A stretch of DNA of 5,121 nt. Origin: Thermoplasmata archaeon (GTDB lineage Archaea; Thermoplasmatota; E2; DHVEG-1). The notes beneath the pieces are model-generated. The model did not search any database, was not told where the DNA came from, and worked only from the letters and a program-made list of their open reading frames with translations. Each line of letters opens with the position of its first letter. Positions within the stretch are counted from its first letter, which is position 1. The stretch spans positions 1-5,121 of the forward strand of contig QMSS01000111.1 in NCBI GenBank assembly GCA_003649715.1, written 5' to 3'. The translations under genes were made by a program, and so were the position numbers. Of this stretch, positions 1 through 5,053 are shown piece by piece.

Positions 1-1843
1 CGATTCCCTCATTTATGAGATCAATCCATTTCTTTTTCCCCTCTTTTAACTCCTCAATGTGTTTCTTTGTAAGTAACAATTTACCGTTTTCAACTATAAC
101 AAGTGGCCTTCGAAGTCTTCCACAGTCACAGTTAACAATAACATCATTTGCATCCTCATAAAATGCTACGTTCACCTCGTTATTCAGAAGTCCTTTTCTC
201 CGTCGCTTTCTGAGTTCGTTTACTAGATATTGTCCATCTGGATGCATACCAATGAGATCACCATTTAGATATACACGGGCACCTGTTGATTTCTTTGTGA
301 TTTCTTTAATGCCAAGGTCACGAAGTACACCTTCTACTTCTCTCTCTGGAAAACCTTCTGATATTTCAACAGCTAGTGCAAGGTTTTTAACAAGACCGCA
401 GTTTGGCCCCTCAGGTGTTTCATTTGGGCATAGCCGTCCCCATTGTGTTGAATGAAGATCACGTGCTTCGAAATGAGGCTGTGAACGTGTAAGAGGAGAG
501 GTTACACGTCTAAGATGACTAAGCACTGCCAGGTTACTAGTTCTATCAAGAAGTTGGGATATACCTGCACGTCCGCCAACCCAGTTACCCGTTGCAAGCG
601 CATGGTGTATCCGTTGACTTAGCACATCTGATCTCAGGGAGGAGCTGATTTTGATTTCTTTGCCTTTAGCATGTACTCTTTCTATCTGATATTTGAGATC
701 CTTGCAGAGAGCTGTAAAAGCTACACGGAAGAGATCCTCCATTAGATCTCCTGCTAGTTTCAAACGTTTGTTTGCATAATGATCCTTATCATCTGGTTCG
801 CGTTTTCCAAGAGCTAGTTCAAGAACGGCCATTCCCATACGAGCCATGAATACTGCTTTTGTGAGTCTATCTGCAGGATCGTTTCCAAGATGAGGTAATA
901 GGTTTTTATCCATCAGGGTTTCAACACGTTTTATCCGGTATTCTTTAGCCTGTCCACCTGCGAATTTTTTACCTAGATATGCTATTGCTTCCTCCTGAGT
1001 GGTTATACCATATTCATTTGCGCATTCCTCAATATTTGCAAAAACATATGGTTCCATCTTTGGATCAACGCTGATTACATCTACTATTTCTTCATCGTTT
1101 TCCATTCCAAGAGCACGCAGTAAAATCATTAACGGAATCTGTCCATAGGTTGTTGGCAGTGATACCATAAGCATTCCATCGTTTTTCTTTTCTACAACGG
1201 TAAGAGCACGGTATCCTTCTCTTTGTGAGAATACCTTTGCAACTTCTATGTCTCTGCCGTATCTATTTGATGTTTCCACTAGTACTCTGTTTGGTGCTAG
1301 ATCTTCAACTGTTATTAGAACACGTTCGGTTCCGTTACTTATGAAATAACCACCTGGATCTAGTGGGTCCTCCTGCATTTTTCGTAATTCTTTTTTGTAT
1401 TCTTCTTCTGTAAGTTCGTGCCCCTTTTTTTCTTCTATAACATGTTTTGCTAGGTTGCATGCTTTTGATTTTATCATTATAGGTAGTTCACCGATTCTTA
1501 CTTCCTCTGGTTCGTATTCTATGTCGTCTTTAACGGGTATGAACTCTAGTTTTATCGGCGCTTCATATGTTAGATCACGTAGCCTAGCCTCCATAGGTGT
1601 TAAACTACGTATTGTACCATCTGCTTCTTTTACTTCAGGTTTCCCAATGGATATTCTGCCGAATTTTATTTTAAATCCTTCTATTTCTGGGTATATGTAG
1701 CCTCTTTCCATTTCTTCTTCCTGCCCGATTATTGTACTATCTACTATGCTCTGCAGTCTTCTATCCAGAAAATCATTGTATGAGGCTATCTGATGGTTTA
1801 CTATGCTACGTTCTCTATAAAAAGCATCAATAAGTTCTCTCAT
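1..1843 (-). CDS. rpoB: DNA-directed RNA polymerase subunit B (Rpb2/beta-like), N-terminal part, cut by the left edge
   Basis: This is the second-largest catalytic subunit of archaeal RNA polymerase, which with RpoA forms the active cleft in the cytoplasm. Seen: 614 uninterrupted codons from ATG at 1843, starting MRELIDAFYRERS. An archaeal/eukaryal Rpb2 motif, DKDHYANKRLKLAG, has its histidine at residue 355. The fork region around ATGNWVGGRAG has its Trp at 421. The block QWGRLCPNETPEGPNCGLVK has Trp468 and ETPEG at 475-479. Near the edge, CDCGR at 572-576 precedes RRPLVIV. The full protein in this family is about 1,100-1,200 residues, so roughly half is present. Reading without a break beyond ETPEG by about 135 residues indicates the unsplit form, since methanogen B'' is about 500 residues by recall. 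AGGTG at 1855-1851, seven bases upstream, supports the start. The gene follows rpoH by 28 bases, as in the standard archaeal rpoH-rpoB-rpoA1-rpoA2 operon. There is no promoter in the gap. Confidence 0.97.
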   Translation of the reverse strand, partial: MRELIDAFYRERSIVNHQIASYNDFLDRRLQSIVDSTIIGQEEEMERGYIYPEIEGFKIKFGRISIGKPEVKEADGTIRSLTPMEARLRDLTYEAPIKLEFIPVKDDIEYEPEEVRIGELPIMIKSKACNLAKHVIEEKKGHELTEEEYKKELRKMQEDPLDPGGYFISNGTERVLITVEDLAPNRVLVETSNRYGRDIEVAKVFSQREGYRALTVVEKKNDGMLMVSLPTTYGQIPLMILLRALGMENDEEIVDVISVDPKMEPYVFANIEECANEYGITTQEEAIAYLGKKFAGGQAKEYRIKRVETLMDKNLLPHLGNDPADRLTKAVFMARMGMAVLELALGKREPDDKDHYANKRLKLAGDLMEDLFRVAFTALCKDLKYQIERVHAKGKEIKISSSLRSDVLSQRIHHALATGNWVGGRAGISQLLDRTSNLAVLSHLRRVTSPLTRSQPHFEARDLHSTQWGRLCPNETPEGPNCGLVKNLALAVEISEGFPEREVEGVLRDLGIKEITKKSTGARVYLNGDLIGMHPDGQYLVNELRKRRRKGLLNNEVNVAFYEDANDVIVNCDCGRLRRPLVIVENGKLLLTKKHIEELKEGKKKWIDLINEGI

Positions 1844-1850
1844 TTTTTTA

Positions 1851-1855
1851 CACCT
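1851..1855 (-). promoter_or_regulatory. Shine-Dalgarno site of rpoB
   Basis: AGGTG on the minus strand lies seven bases before the rpoB ATG at 1843. It fits pairing with the 16S rRNA 3' end and fixes the start. The 28-base rpoH-rpoB gap is otherwise A/T only, so translation of rpoB probably starts independently on a shared mRNA. Confidence 0.7.
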
Positions 1856-1871
1856 AAAATATTTATTTTTT

Positions 1872-2135
1872 TTAGTTACTTTCTACAACAAGTCTGTATG
1901 CTACTGCTTCTTTTGCAGTATGGCTTTTTCTAATTATTTTTACAATTTGTCCTGGTTTGGCGCCAATAGAAACAGAGACAGGATCGCTGTCTAAAATCTT
2001 TGGGAGTTGATCAGGTGTTAAATTGTATTTTTCAATGAGTTGTTTTTTTTCTTCATCTGATAGTATTTCATGATGAGGAACCAGTTCATGTTTTAATATA
2101 TCAAATTGATGTTTGTTTTCGGTTGTTTTCACCAT
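1872..2135 (-). CDS. rpoH: DNA-directed RNA polymerase subunit H (Rpb5 C-terminal-like)
   Basis: This is a small archaeal RNA polymerase subunit, equivalent to the C-terminal assembly domain of eukaryotic Rpb5. It sits in the lower jaw of the polymerase near incoming DNA. Bacteria lack it, so it is a strong archaeal marker. Seen in the 87-residue product: the family block HELVPHHEILSDEEKK (from about residue 16), then YNLTPDQLPKI followed by DSDPVSVSIGAKPGQ, and the C-terminal signature VKIIRKSHTAKEAVAYRLVV. Length is normal for the family (about 75-90). The ATG at 2135 is taken as the start. An AGGAGG lies 12 bases upstream, a rather long spacing, and a GTG codon immediately follows the ATG as a possible alternative start. 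The gene lies between tRNA-Lys (37 bases upstream) and rpoB (28 bases downstream). The upstream gap has no room for its own promoter, so it is probably read from the tRNA promoter. Confidence 0.97.
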   Translation of the reverse strand: MVKTTENKHQFDILKHELVPHHEILSDEEKKQLIEKYNLTPDQLPKILDSDPVSVSIGAKPGQIVKIIRKSHTAKEAVAYRLVVESN

Positions 2136-2147
2136 TATGTGATCATT

Positions 2148-2153
2148 CCTCCT
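2148..2153 (-). promoter_or_regulatory. Shine-Dalgarno site of rpoH with long spacing
   Basis: A perfect AGGAGG on the minus strand sits 12 bases before the rpoH ATG, longer than the usual 5-9. A closer ATG at 2146 opens a three-codon frame (ATG ATC ACA TAA) whose stop overlaps the rpoH ATG as TAATG. That ATG is only one base from the AGGAGG, too close for efficient use, so the ATG at 2135 is preferred. Confidence 0.6.
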
Positions 2154-2172
2154 AGCACCTTATGTTTTTTGA

Positions 2173-2246
2173 CGGGCCTGAAGGGATTCGAACCCTTGGC
2201 CACCTGGTTAAAAGCCAGATGCTCTACCTAGCTGAGCTACAGGCCC
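2173..2246 (-). tRNA. tRNA-Lys (anticodon UUU)
   Basis: All arms can be drawn on the minus strand. The 7-bp acceptor GGGCCTG/CAGGCCC pairs perfectly and the D stem is GCTC/GAGC with a GG-containing loop. The anticodon stem TCTGG/CCAGG has one G-U pair and a loop CTTTTAA giving anticodon TTT at 2212-2210. The variable loop has five bases, and the T arm is AAGGG/CCCTT with loop TTCGAAT. Length is 74 bases including discriminator G at 2173. The next bases are TCA, so CCA is not encoded and must be added after transcription, as is common in archaea. No intron is present. It decodes AAA (and AAG by wobble), a heavily used codon family in this AT-rich window. It has its own TATA-like box upstream and lies directly before rpoH on the same strand. 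Confidence 0.98.
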
Positions 2247-2266
2247 AAAAAGGCCAGGACTCAACC

Positions 2267-2278
2267 TATATATATTTT
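2267..2278 (-). promoter_or_regulatory. TATA box of tRNA-Lys, probably also driving rpoH-rpoB
   Basis: The minus strand reads AAAATATATATA here, an archaeal TATA box flanked upstream by A-rich sequence that could be a BRE. Its centre is about 26 bases before 2246, so transcription would start at or within a base or two of the mature tRNA 5' end. No T-run follows the tRNA, so transcripts could continue into rpoH. Confidence 0.7.
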
Positions 2279-2326
2279 ACTCTAACCTAGATTAACTTTG
2301 AAATAGCCTACCCCTGATAATACTTC

Positions 2327-2340
2327 TTATATATATATTT
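2327..2340 (-). promoter_or_regulatory. Second, upstream TATA-like box on the same strand
   Basis: The minus strand reads AAAATATATATATA, nearly the same as the tRNA-proximal box and about 62 bases further upstream. A start about 26 bases downstream would fall near 2308 and give a leader of roughly 60 bases before the tRNA. It could be a second promoter for the tRNA/RNA polymerase unit or simply A/T-rich spacer. The sequence between the boxes (from 2320 downwards) is less A/T-rich and contains GGGGTAGG. Confidence 0.4.
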
Positions 2341-2352
2341 TATGGAGTAAAC

Positions 2353-2751
2353 TTAACTTAAAATTGATCTTAGAATAAGCTGATTAGCATTTTTCCTAAA
2401 TATTATTTCATAATCTTCAAACACAGGATGTCGACCTATCAGAACGGGGATGTCATCTCTTCCAGAAACATGGATTTCGATGTTATGGTATTTCACATTT
2501 TTTTCTTTTTTACCAAGTATCATGTGAAGTTTTGCTTTGAACAGTAAGGTCTCTCCTCCTGCCGTGTCTACTGCCCCTGCTTTTTTGAGTTTTAAACCTA
2601 GATATTTAGCTATTGGCATTGGTATTACAATGAAATCCCCACCAGAATCTAACAATGCATCTATGAATGGTGTTTCTTTTCCATCGTAAAAAAACTTGAC
2701 CGGGATCACAGGATATTTATAGTAATTGAATATAAATTCTATTTTTTTCAT
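2353..2751 (-). CDS. Retropepsin-like aspartic protease family protein
   Basis: This is a single-domain aspartic protease of the retropepsin (viral protease) fold, 132 residues. Such proteins work as homodimers, each chain giving one catalytic aspartate; the natural substrate is unknown. Seen: beta-rich N-terminus, then the active-site stretch ALLDSGGDFIVIP with Asp35-Ser36-Gly37; flap-region TAGGE at 63-67; and the C-terminal family signature PVLIGR (102-107) followed by VFEDYEIIF. No signal peptide or membrane segment is seen, so it is probably cytoplasmic. The active site is DSGG-D rather than the more usual DTGA or DSGA, which should still be catalytic. The ATG at 2751 has no Shine-Dalgarno site. 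A weak A/T-rich box at 2777-2766 might support a short or leaderless mRNA. The gene follows a DUF5678-like gene with a 152-base gap and precedes the tRNA-Lys promoter region. Confidence 0.85.
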   Translation of the reverse strand: MKKIEFIFNYYKYPVIPVKFFYDGKETPFIDALLDSGGDFIVIPMPIAKYLGLKLKKAGAVDTAGGETLLFKAKLHMILGKKEKNVKYHNIEIHVSGRDDIPVLIGRHPVFEDYEIIFRKNANQLILRSILS

Positions 2752-2902
2752 CTGATTGGATGGAGTATATGTATTTTGCTGATAATCTTTTTGCTAAACT
2801 TCTTACAATTTTACATATCTTGCTATATGTTACAATCAACATCAGATTACAAAACAAGGAGCTATACGTTATTTCTATAAAACTCTGCAAAATCTCCAAA
2901 TC

Positions 2903-3091
2903 TCATCGGAAAGTTTTCTCAGATATAACCTTTGAAATCTTGATTTCATCATCTGGGAATTTATCTGCAGGGAATTTTTTTTCAGCTAGTTTTAGTATGT
3001 CTTCTACATTTGCACTATGATCAACTATTTCCTCATTGAAAAGTAATAACCATTCCCCTTCAAATTTTTTAGAGATATCTTCTTGTTTCAT
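2903..3091 (-). CDS. Small DUF5678-like protein paired with the retropepsin gene
   Basis: This 62-residue acidic/lysine-rich protein has unknown function. It has the pattern I associate with DUF5678: a start of the form FEGEWLLLFNEEIVDHS (about residues 10-26), then a helix (NVEDILKLAEKK) and a short terminal strand region. Such proteins are often encoded beside retropepsin-like genes in archaea (recall, not checked here), and one follows here. No membrane segment, signal peptide or cysteine pair is visible. The ATG at 3091 is preferred over the TTG at 3094 because a TATA box at 3122-3115 places the transcript start at about 3092, giving a leaderless mRNA. The TGA stop overlaps an ATG (ATGA at 2906-2903) that opens only 14 codons. 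No terminator-like T-run follows, so co-transcription with the protease is possible. It could be a partner, substrate or regulator of the protease; the sequence does not decide. Confidence 0.7.
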   Translation of the reverse strand: MKQEDISKKFEGEWLLLFNEEIVDHSANVEDILKLAEKKFPADKFPDDEIKISKVISEKTFR

Positions 3092-3114
3092 CAAAAAGTA
3101 ATTACTAGATAGTA

Positions 3115-3122
3115 GTATTTAA
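3115..3122 (-). promoter_or_regulatory. TATA box of the DUF5678-like gene, leaderless type
   Basis: TTAAATAC on the minus strand is centred about 26 bases upstream of 3092. The transcript would start at or next to the A of the ATG at 3091. There is no Shine-Dalgarno site between box and start, which agrees with leaderless translation. Confidence 0.6.
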
Positions 3123-3145
3123 GATTTATCCTATTTTTTGCTAAT

Positions 3146-3159
3146 AAAAATCGATTTTT
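3146..3159. promoter_or_regulatory. Perfect 14-bp palindrome in the divergent intergenic region (candidate operator)
   Basis: AAAAATCGATTTTT is a perfect inverted repeat centred on TCGA. A second, imperfect TCGA-centred A/T inverted repeat (TTTTATCGAAAAAT, 3177-3190) lies 31 bases away centre to centre, about three helical turns. It abuts the TATA box of the plus-strand gene at 3192. The arrangement would suit a dimeric regulator acting on one or both divergent promoters. Chance is a real alternative in such A/T-rich DNA. Confidence 0.3.
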
Positions 3160-3191
3160 TGGTTAAAACCCAACAATTTTATCGAAAAATA

Positions 3192-3200
3192 TTTATATTA
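3192..3200 (+). promoter_or_regulatory. TATA box of the DUF6015-like gene
   Basis: TTTATATTA preceded by an A-rich stretch fits an archaeal BRE/TATA. The predicted start is near 3221, leaving a leader of about 36 bases with GAGGG at 3242-3246, eleven bases before the ATG. Weaker A/T boxes at 3213-3220 and 3226-3233 are possible alternatives with shorter leaders. Confidence 0.55.
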
Positions 3201-3257
3201 GAACCTACAAGACTATATTACGTAGTTTTATAATGCAAGAAGAGGGTTGAGTAATCA

Positions 3258-3665
3258 ATGAATATTATAACATTAGACGATTTATCAAAGGCAATAGCGA
3301 ATAGAGTTGGGATACCAATAGAAGAAGCCAGAAGAGACGCAGGTTTTGTAATGGATATATTTGGATTCCAAGATAGAGTAATTGATAATGTTTTAGATCC
3401 TGAAGATAGACAGCTTTTTTATATACTAGAAGAGGAAGGTATGCTTACAACAGAACGTGAGGAAACAACATTATACGATGGACGAGAATGGAGAACGCAT
3501 TATTGGATTTTAAGAAAAGATGTAATACTAAAATATGCTAAAGATGAAAACAAAAGAACAAGAAGTGTTCTATCAGATAAACCAACGCTTCAGGATATAT
3601 CTGATGAAGCTATCTATGATGAGCTAGATGAGGAAGTCTGGGTTTCAAGAAAAATAGATATGTAA
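3258..3665 (+). CDS. DUF6015-like conserved archaeal protein of unknown function
   Basis: The product has 135 residues. I recognise the pattern as DUF6015, which by recall is mainly found in Thermoplasmatota; the function is unknown. Seen: an N-terminal helical part (LDDLSKAIANRVGIPIEEAR, about 6-25), then FGFQDRVIDNVLDPEDRQLFY (about 36-56), which looks like the core of a small helical domain. Next comes EEEGMLTTEREETTLYDGRE (about 58-77) with EWRTHYWIL after it, resembling the second helix and wing of a winged helix. The C-terminal 35 residues are acidic and probably partly flexible. There is no membrane segment or signal. A DNA-binding or transcription role is conceivable but not shown. 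The ATG start is supported by GAGGG eleven bases upstream and by the conserved-looking N-terminus. It is divergent from the DUF5678-like gene and followed after 97 bases by metK, which has its own promoter. Confidence 0.75.
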   Translation: MNIITLDDLSKAIANRVGIPIEEARRDAGFVMDIFGFQDRVIDNVLDPEDRQLFYILEEEGMLTTEREETTLYDGREWRTHYWILRKDVILKYAKDENKRTRSVLSDKPTLQDISDEAIYDELDEEVWVSRKIDM

Positions 3666-3695
3666 AACATTTCTCCTTCTACCTTCAAAAAGTTA

Positions 3696-3714
3696 ATAAC
3701 ATAGTTTTTGTTAT
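3696..3714 (+). promoter_or_regulatory. Small inverted repeat with T-run before metK
   Basis: ATAAC and GTTAT pair across a nine-base spacer that contains TTTTT (3705-3709). The T-run may help end the upstream transcript. The right arm enters the metK TATA box, so it could also be an operator. With only five weak pairs, chance is likely. Confidence 0.2.
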
Positions 3715-3718
3715 ATAG
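3711..3718 (+). promoter_or_regulatory. TATA box of metK
   Basis: TTATATAG lies about 48 bases before the metK ATG. A start about 26 bases downstream (near 3741) gives a leader of about 22 bases that contains the GGTGAT ribosome site. Such a leader is too short for a SAM-sensing riboswitch. A second A/T box, TTAAAGTATA at 3731-3740, would give a nearly leaderless mRNA and is the alternative. Confidence 0.5.
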
Positions 3719-3751
3719 CCCTCCATTAGATTAAAGTATACTCTGTAGAAT

Positions 3752-3757
3752 GGTGAT
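3752..3757 (+). promoter_or_regulatory. Shine-Dalgarno site of metK
   Basis: GGTGAT lies five bases before the ATG at 3763, a classic archaeal ribosome site. It selects this ATG over the out-of-frame ATG at 3750. Confidence 0.75.
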
Positions 3758-3762
3758 AAAAT

Positions 3763-4938
3763 ATGGCAAAAAGAAAGACAATTATAAGTTCGGAATCAGT
3801 AACAGAGGGACACCCAGATAAAATGTGCGATCTTATATCAGATGCGGTTTTAGATGAAGCACTAAGACAGGATAAGGACAGCAGAGTAGCAATTGAAACC
3901 GCTACAAAAAATGGAGGCGTAATGGTTTTCGGTGAGATGACAACGAGCGGTTACATTGACATACCACATATCGTACGTAACGCTATCAAAGATATTGGTT
4001 ACACAAGATCAGATTATGGTATTGAATGGGAAACCTGCTCAGTATGGGTTCAAATAACAGAACAAAGCCCAGATATCTCACAAGGTGTAACAGAGAAAAC
4101 AGGTCTGCATAAAGAACAAGGAGCAGGAGATCAAGGTATGATGTATGGCTATGCCTGTAGAGAAACAAAAGAGCTCATGCCACTTCCCATCTCACTTGCA
4201 CATAAATTAACAAAGAAACTATCAGAGGTTAGAAAGAAAAACGAGATATCTTATCTTAGACCAGATGGTAAATCCCAAGTATCTATTGAATATGATGAGA
4301 ACGGACAACCAATCCGAGCTACAGCGATTGTTTTATCAACTCAACATGACGGTGGGATCTCATATGACAGAATCAGAAAGGATATGGTCGAGAAAGTAAT
4401 AAAACCTGTTTGTAGAAAATGGATCGATAACGACACTGTTTTCCATATCAACCCAACAGGCTCATTTATACGAGGTGGACCTTACGCAGATGCAGGTCTC
4501 ACCGGTAGAAAAATCATAGTAGATACTTATGGCGGTGTAGGACGTCATGGTGGAGGAGCTTTTTCAGGTAAAGATCCTTCAAAGGTTGATAGAAGTGCAG
4601 CATATGCGGCTAGATACATTGCAAAGAATATAGTAGCAGCGGGGATAGCAGATAAATGTGAAATTCAACTAGCATATGCTATCGGTGTAGCAGAACCTGT
4701 TTCAATCAATATTGATTGTTTTGGAACAAACAAGATATCTCTTGATAAAATTGAGAAACTGATACGCGAGTTCTTCCCACTTAAACCAGGGGATATAATC
4801 AGTCATTTAGATTTAAAAAGACCTATTTTCTATAAGACGGCGGCATATGGTCATTTTGGCCGTGAAGATCCTGATTTTACATGGGAAAAAACAGACAAAG
4901 CCACATTGATTAGAAAAGAAGCAGGGATCAAAAAATAA
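3763..4938 (+). CDS. metK: S-adenosylmethionine synthetase (methionine adenosyltransferase), bacterial type
   Basis: This cytoplasmic enzyme makes S-adenosylmethionine from ATP and methionine, releasing phosphate and pyrophosphate, and supplies methyl groups. The 391 residues match the normal length (E. coli about 384) and all three repeated domains seem intact. Seen: SSESVTEGHPDK with His17, Asp19 and Lys20 of the ATP/Mg site; GAGDQGMMYGYA at 120-131 (active-site loop region); RPDGKSQV; LSTQHDG; NPTGSF; the phosphate-binding block GGGAFSGKDPSKVDRS at 263-278; and the C-terminal TAAYGHFGRE and WEKTDKA. This is the bacterial/eukaryotic MetK family. Most archaea use a very divergent family (archaeal MAT, whose motif is closer to GIGHPDS), so horizontal gain from bacteria is likely. 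Base composition and codons (AGA for Arg, many ATA) resemble its neighbours, so the gain is not recent. An archaeal TATA box and GGTGAT site precede it. Confidence 0.97.
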   Translation: MAKRKTIISSESVTEGHPDKMCDLISDAVLDEALRQDKDSRVAIETATKNGGVMVFGEMTTSGYIDIPHIVRNAIKDIGYTRSDYGIEWETCSVWVQITEQSPDISQGVTEKTGLHKEQGAGDQGMMYGYACRETKELMPLPISLAHKLTKKLSEVRKKNEISYLRPDGKSQVSIEYDENGQPIRATAIVLSTQHDGGISYDRIRKDMVEKVIKPVCRKWIDNDTVFHINPTGSFIRGGPYADAGLTGRKIIVDTYGGVGRHGGGAFSGKDPSKVDRSAAYAARYIAKNIVAAGIADKCEIQLAYAIGVAEPVSINIDCFGTNKISLDKIEKLIREFFPLKPGDIISHLDLKRPIFYKTAAYGHFGREDPDFTWEKTDKATLIRKEAGIKK

Positions 4939-4949
4939 AAAAACCTCTC

Positions 4950-4961
4950 TTTTTTGTTTTT
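4950..4961 (+). terminator. T-rich terminator after metK
   Basis: TTTTTTGTTTTT begins 12 bases after the metK stop, a typical archaeal T-run terminator. The preceding A-run and CCTCTC could form a weak A-T stem with the first T-run. Confidence 0.6.
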
Positions 4962-5006
4962 GATTATTCCACTAATTATTTCAATAGATACACTATACAT
5001 TTCTTG

Positions 5007-5014
5007 TTAAATAC
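5007..5014 (+). promoter_or_regulatory. TATA box of the gene at the right edge
   Basis: TTAAATAC, the same octamer as the box of the DUF5678-like gene, is centred about 26 bases before 5037. It predicts a leader of about 17 bases carrying GAGGGGG at 5040-5046, seven bases before the ATG at 5054. Confidence 0.55.
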
Positions 5015-5053
5015 CTTTAGAAGTATAAGATGCGGGTTTGAGGGGGACATCAA

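Noticed and set aside
252..455. 67-codon plus-strand frame
   Set aside because: It lies wholly antisense to the conserved ETPEG region of rpoB, has no promoter or ribosome site, and the protein is of low complexity.
1395..1700. 101-codon plus-strand frame rich in Ser and Phe
   Set aside because: It is antisense to well-conserved rpoB sequence; the composition reflects the reverse complement of a charged protein.
2135..2146. Three-codon leader frame (ATG ATC ACA TAA) overlapping the rpoH start as TAATG
   Set aside because: Its ATG is one base from the AGGAGG, too close for normal initiation, and such short frames arise easily by chance. It is kept only as a note on the rpoH ribosome site.
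2717..2899. 60-codon minus-strand frame between the DUF5678-like gene and the protease
   Set aside because: It begins at a TTG, has no ribosome site, overlaps the protease start in another frame, and shows no recognisable motif. An internal ATG at 2842 is no better supported.
2760..3020. 86-codon plus-strand frame
   Set aside because: It is antisense to the DUF5678-like gene and the gap after it; there is no ribosome site and no family resemblance.
3233..3250. Five-codon leader frame (ATG CAA GAA GAG GGT TGA) before the DUF6015-like gene
   Set aside because: It has no ribosome site of its own and overlaps the ribosome site of the real gene; probably chance.
3666..3762. Possible SAM riboswitch before metK
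   Set aside because: The likely leader is only about 22 bases, and the whole 97-base gap shows no multi-stem structure resembling a SAM riboswitch.
3986..4168. 60-codon minus-strand frame inside metK
   Set aside because: It is antisense to conserved MetK sequence including GAGDQG; it is a shadow frame.
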